Source: an uncultured Prevotella sp. (lineage in GTDB: Bacteria > Bacteroidota > Bacteroidia > Bacteroidales > Bacteroidaceae). From it: a DNA stretch of 18,245 nt. Numbering within the stretch: position 1 is the first letter of the stretch; each line of letters begins with the position of its first letter. The translations under genes and the position numbers were made by a program. The DNA lies in NCBI GenBank assembly GCA_937877685.1, contig CALFGU010000169.1, positions 1-18,245 on the forward strand, given 5' to 3'. Below, piece after piece: positions 15,441 to 18,245 of the stretch. The notes below the pieces were generated by a model. That model did no database searches. It worked only from the letters and a program-made list of their open reading frames with translations, and was not told where the DNA came from.

Positions 15441-16154
15441 ATGAAAAAAATAGGTTTCCTTGCAACCTTAGTAGTTGCACTTTTCACCTCATGTTCAGAA
15501 AGTGAATATGAATTCCACCAAACGTATTTTACACCTCAAGAACCCAATGGTAAGATTCTCTATGCTGACCAAGTGAGCGACTCTACTCGCGTAATTTCTT
15601 ACGATCCATGGACAGCATCAACGTATTTTAATACTGGCACTGATGCGTGGTTCTCCATTACACCTACAGAATGTAATTTCAAAGCTGGTGAACAATTTGC
15701 AAGCATGCGCATCAATATTCAAGGTTCAGTGAATAATACGGGCAAAATTCGAAGTGGACATATTGTCGTAAAGAGTTATGACACTGTAGGCATGCCCGTA
15801 AAGCAAACAACATGGTTAAACATCATCCGCCCCTTTGGTGAAGTTGAAAAATATGATGCAACTGGGAATCTGCTTCCTGAAGAGAATCGCAAGATGACAT
15901 TCAAAGGTCAAACTATAGCAACTACTAATCAATTTGAAATTGAGTTTATTGTCTATGCCGATGGTGCCACTCTTACATCTGATGCAGAATGGTTGATTCC
16001 TGCCACAACAACCTTCAATGCAGGAAGACACGTTGTGGCTATTGTTGCACAAGAGAATTTTGCAACACAACCACGCACCGCTACCCTCACGCTCTCTTCT
16101 AATGGAATAAGCACCCCCATCACTATTACCCAAGCAAAAACGAACAATCAGTAA
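15441..16154 (+). CDS. Lipoprotein with BACON-like domains
   Basis: Predicted outer-membrane or surface lipoprotein of 237 residues. The signal peptide MKKIGFLATLVVALFTSC ends at Cys18, followed by SESEYE, an acidic stretch resembling the Bacteroidetes surface-export signal. The C-terminal part (residues ~155-233) is a BACON domain: SDAEWLIPATTTFNAG, then PRTATLTLSSNG, ending PITITQA. The earlier part (about 50-130: DAWFSITPTECNFKAGEQ, IRSGHIVVKS, TTWLNIIRP) looks like a second, more diverged BACON/Ig-like domain. BACON domains are common in Bacteroidetes carbohydrate-binding or surface proteins. No enzymatic domain is present, so the role is unknown. Its stop overlaps the start of the AlkD-like gene by one base, so the two are probably translated from one mRNA. 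Confidence 0.82.
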   Translation: MKKIGFLATLVVALFTSCSESEYEFHQTYFTPQEPNGKILYADQVSDSTRVISYDPWTASTYFNTGTDAWFSITPTECNFKAGEQFASMRINIQGSVNNTGKIRSGHIVVKSYDTVGMPVKQTTWLNIIRPFGEVEKYDATGNLLPEENRKMTFKGQTIATTNQFEIEFIVYADGATLTSDAEWLIPATTTFNAGRHVVAIVAQENFATQPRTATLTLSSNGISTPITITQAKTNNQ

Positions 16155-16768
16155 TGATGGACATTCAAGACTTGCCACTTCAAGAACAGTTGCGCTCCGT
16201 AAAGCGTGAATTCCGCTTGATGATGAATGGCATTACGAGTCAATCTATGAGGGAAAAGGGATTGACCTATCGTACAAATTTCGGTGTTGAACTTCCACGT
16301 CTTAAAGCATTTTCCGAAGAACTGCCACACACCAAGGAACTAGCATCTGCACTTTGGAAAGAGCAAGTGCGTGAATGCCGCTTGTTAGCGCCTATGCTTA
16401 TGCCAACTACTGATTTTGCAGAAGACATGGCAGATCTCTGGGTAGAACAAATGAACTTTCCTGAGGAGGCTGAATGTATAGTAATGTATCTTTTTCAACA
16501 CCTTCCTTACGCATCATCAAAGGCATTTGAATGGATTGCCCGAGAAGAAGTGATGCCCCAACTCTGCGGGTGGCAACTTTTCGGAAGACTATTTGGAAAA
16601 GGTGCTATGCTCTCACCAAGAGATGACGCAGAATGGCGCGACCAAGTTACTGCTACGCTTGCAAGCGAACACTTTAGTATAAAGCAGGCTGCTTATCGCG
16701 CACTGCTTAAATACATGGAACTTGGAACGGATGAAGAGTGTTTTGGAACGCAACTTCTTGACGCATAA
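16154..16768 (+). CDS. AlkD-like HEAT-repeat protein (DNA alkylation repair family), possibly without glycosylase activity
   Basis: It has 204 residues. LTYRTNFGVELPRLKAFSEEL and LWKEQVRECRLLAPMLMP are the N-terminal signatures of the AlkD superfamily, whose HEAT-like repeats wrap DNA and excise bulky or positively charged alkyl bases. In Bacillus cereus AlkD the catalytic Trp109 and Asp113 sit in a WxxxD stretch. By my eye alignment the matching stretch here is PEEAE (103-107), so Trp becomes Pro and Asp becomes Glu. The catalytic aspartate is thus not conserved, and the protein may only bind DNA or have another role. The start is the ATG overlapping the previous TAA (TAATG). A second ATG follows immediately and either could be used. 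Cytoplasmic. Confidence 0.8.
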   Translation: MMDIQDLPLQEQLRSVKREFRLMMNGITSQSMREKGLTYRTNFGVELPRLKAFSEELPHTKELASALWKEQVRECRLLAPMLMPTTDFAEDMADLWVEQMNFPEEAECIVMYLFQHLPYASSKAFEWIAREEVMPQLCGWQLFGRLFGKGAMLSPRDDAEWRDQVTATLASEHFSIKQAAYRALLKYMELGTDEECFGTQLLDA

Positions 16769-16858
16769 AATAAACGTCAAAATGACATCTTGAGCATTAT
16801 CCTTCTACACGCGCTTATTTATTATCCTTAATCATCTCTTGTCCATACATTTAGAAGA

Positions 16859-17242
16859 ATGACTCACCCTACCTATTGTGATCGTATAGATCCTAAACGT
16901 AGCAAGAAACTTTACGCAGAAATCTACAATGCAGTAAAGAAAGGTAAACTCTATCGCAACCCCAACTTCACAGCACTGCAGTTGTCTGAACAAATAAATA
17001 TTAACACACGTTACATTGCTGCTGTAATTGAACTCAACACGAATAGCAACTTTTGCGATTTACTCAATTCATTCCGATTAGCAGATGCTGAGCGCATGTT
17101 GCGCACAAAATCTGAATATTCGGCCGAAGAAATTGGTCTCATGTCCGGTTTCGGGAGTCGCCAATCCTTCTACCGCGTGTTTCTTAAAAAGCATGGCATC
17201 ACTCCCCGCCAATTTCGTATTCAACATAGAGAACAATCTTAA
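16859..17242 (+). CDS. Stand-alone AraC-type helix-turn-helix protein
   Basis: It has 127 residues and is essentially one AraC/XylS DNA-binding domain. The first helix-turn-helix is in TALQLSEQININTRYIAAVI and the second in SAEEIGLMSGFGSRQSFYRV, followed by the conserved KKHGITPRQFR. There is no ligand-binding, receiver, or membrane domain, and an in-frame TAA at 16829 excludes a longer form. In Bacteroidetes this type of domain is usually the output end of larger regulators, so a free one is either a small regulator or a remnant. It lies 90 bases after the AlkD-like gene in the same direction. The target is unknown. Confidence 0.85.
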   Translation: MTHPTYCDRIDPKRSKKLYAEIYNAVKKGKLYRNPNFTALQLSEQININTRYIAAVIELNTNSNFCDLLNSFRLADAERMLRTKSEYSAEEIGLMSGFGSRQSFYRVFLKKHGITPRQFRIQHREQS

Positions 17243-17587
17243 TAAAAAGTACAGCTAACAGAGTACAACTACCATGCGGTGAACATTTCCCCTGAAATAG
17301 ATTTCACGCCTGCAAAGAACACAACTTTGGACAAAACAATGGGTAATGAGTAGTGAGCTAAGTTACATAAAGTCATACTACCTATCACATCCCCCGCAAG
17401 GTATTCGTGTCCTTCGTATGCGATAAGCAACGACACACCCTGCAAGATTCGTGTCATTGACTTGCGCGACCTTCGGTTCGTGTTCTCCCCAAAATATTCT
17501 GCACCTCCTTTAAGAGTAAAGGTAAAAGAGTAAAGATAAACACCCCGCAGGCATTACTCACTACTAACTCCTCACTACTAACGTCTT
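17243..17587. other. Intergenic region between the AraC-like gene and the truncated desulfidase-like gene
   Basis: 345 bases without a convincing gene. The + strand reads as a short coding-like patch just after 17245 (ending ISPEIDFTPAKNTTLDKTMG, stop near 17350), and a 62-codon frame exists on the - strand (17269-17457). Neither resembles a known family. The 3' part holds two consecutive direct repeats (listed separately). GAGTAGTGAG at 17347-17356 is roughly the inverse of the CTCACTACT repeats near the end. No terminator with a T tract and no TAnnTTTG box was seen. Confidence 0.4.
17513..17582 (+). repeat. Two successive 14-base-period direct repeats before the desulfidase-like gene
   Basis: AGAGTAAAGGTAAA (17513-17526) is followed directly by AGAGTAAAGATAAA (17527-17540). 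Then CTCACTACTAAC occurs at 17557-17568 and again at 17571-17582, also 14 bases apart, ending 5 bases before the ATG. The second pair is G-free, like the leaders of trkA, trkH and the M49 gene. Confidence 0.7.
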
Positions 17588-18130
17588 ATGCTCACCCCCG
17601 AAATTCGTCAACAAATAACAGCCCTCGTGCGCCACTGGGTGGTGCCCGCCATGGGATGTACCGAACCCATCTGCGTTGCCCTCGCTACAGCCAAGGCAAC
17701 TGAAATCTTGGGCACTACTCCCGTAAAGGTGGAAGCCCTTCTCAGCGCCAACATTCTTAAGAATGCCATGGGCGTGGGTATCCCCGGCACAGGCATGGTG
17801 GGGCTACCCATCGCCATTGCCCTTGGTGCACTTATCGGGAAGTCCGCCTATGGTTTGGAAGTGATTAAGGACTGCAATGCCCAGGCGGTAATACAAGGTA
17901 AGCAATTCATTAACGAAGGACGCATCTCTATCTCTTTGAACGAGGAAACTACGGAGAAACTCTACGTAGAGATTCGTTGCACGGATGCCGAAGGTAACAC
18001 CTCGCGCACCATTATTTCTGGTCAGCACACGAACTTTACCCGTGTTGAGAAGAACGGCACTCCGCTTTCTGCCCCCACCGCAACTTGCGAAGGCACACTT
18101 GAAACAACTATTTCAGAATATTACTGGTGA
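17588..18130 (+). CDS. N-terminal portion of an L-cysteine desulfidase / serine dehydratase alpha-like protein (CyuA/YhaM family), truncated
   Basis: Full-length members (about 430 residues) are cytoplasmic Fe-S enzymes that deaminate L-cysteine or L-serine. This frame has only 180 residues. It keeps the family start VVPAMGCTEPICVALA (GCTEP holds the first Fe-S cysteine), ANILKNAMGVGIPGTGMVGLP, LEVIKDCNAQAV and SGQHTNFTRVEKNG. It then ends EYYW-TGA about where the second half should begin. The conserved cysteines of the C-terminal half are therefore absent. The other two frames after 18100 do not continue the family, so this is not a simple frameshift; a deletion or rearrangement is more likely. 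As it stands it is probably inactive, unless it is a split gene with the other half elsewhere. G+C-rich third positions contrast with the AT-rich sequence after it. Confidence 0.75.
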   Translation: MLTPEIRQQITALVRHWVVPAMGCTEPICVALATAKATEILGTTPVKVEALLSANILKNAMGVGIPGTGMVGLPIAIALGALIGKSAYGLEVIKDCNAQAVIQGKQFINEGRISISLNEETTEKLYVEIRCTDAEGNTSRTIISGQHTNFTRVEKNGTPLSAPTATCEGTLETTISEYYW

Positions 18131-18135
18131 ATTGT

Positions 18136-18245
18136 ATGGCATACAAACAAAAAATTACAGTAAGAGTATTCTTTCTTTTTTTAGTCTTCTTCATTGTCTT
18201 CACTGCCTGTGCTTTAGTTTTCTATATTATATCATCCTCAATATT
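18136..18245 (+). CDS. N-terminus of a membrane-anchored protein, unidentified (runs off window)
   Basis: The ATG lies 5 bases after the stop of the truncated desulfidase-like gene, in another frame, and the frame stays open for 36 codons to the window end. It encodes MAYKQKITVR followed by a strongly hydrophobic segment (residues ~11-32, FFLFLVFFIVFTACALVFYI). This is a basic N-terminus followed by one membrane helix, as in signal-anchor proteins such as sensor kinases or penicillin-binding proteins. No family can be assigned from so few residues. Confidence 0.55.
   Translation, partial: MAYKQKITVRVFFLFLVFFIVFTACALVFYIISSSI

Noticed and set aside
17269..17457. 62-codon - strand frame in the spacer before the desulfidase-like gene
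   Set aside because: No promoter, no family resemblance, opposite to all other genes, and repetitive surroundings; kept only as part of the spacer description.

Overview
The window looks like a stretch of Bacteroidales chromosome (phylum Bacteroidota, probably Prevotella-like). The clues are promoter boxes of the form TAnnTTTG, no Shine-Dalgarno sequences ahead of the genes, a BACON-domain lipoprotein, a Bacteroidetes-type LptD and a lipoprotein form of dipeptidyl-peptidase III. All thirteen genes recognised, two of them cut by the window edges, read on the + strand. I found no tRNA, rRNA, CRISPR array, insertion sequence or phage gene.

Layout. 1-2034: the 3' part of a two-domain NADP malic enzyme (maeB), closed by a strong intrinsic terminator. 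2104-2712: an AT-rich spacer with a possible gene remnant, a 21-bp-period repeat and the dxs promoter. 2713-4617: dxs, the first step of the MEP isoprenoid pathway. 4719-7662: trkA and trkH, the regulatory and membrane subunits of a K+ uptake system. 7777-9819: an M49 peptidase lipoprotein. 9898-11034: rmlB, then a terminator, a second copy of the 21-bp repeat family in the opposite orientation, and a FdtB/QdtB-like sugar aminotransferase (11297-12397). These two probably contribute to a dTDP-amino-deoxysugar for surface polysaccharide. 12509-15301: lptD, the outer-membrane LPS translocon. 15441-16768: a BACON lipoprotein overlapping by one base an AlkD-like HEAT-repeat protein. 16859-17242: a small stand-alone AraC-type DNA-binding protein. 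17588-18130: only the N-terminal part of an L-cysteine desulfidase/serine dehydratase-like protein, followed 5 bases later by the start of a different membrane-anchored protein that runs off the window.

The genes are mostly housekeeping and envelope functions, and I see no clear undescribed multi-gene system. The most unusual material is outside or between the coding functions. There are degenerate octamer arrays (ANAACCTC/T) directly before the ATG of three consecutive genes (trkA, trkH, the M49 peptidase). A 21-bp tandem repeat family occurs in two distant spacers. A perfect 16-bp-stem palindrome lies in frame inside lptD just after the signal peptide. The desulfidase-like gene is cleanly truncated. 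The AlkD-like protein appears to lack the known catalytic residues.
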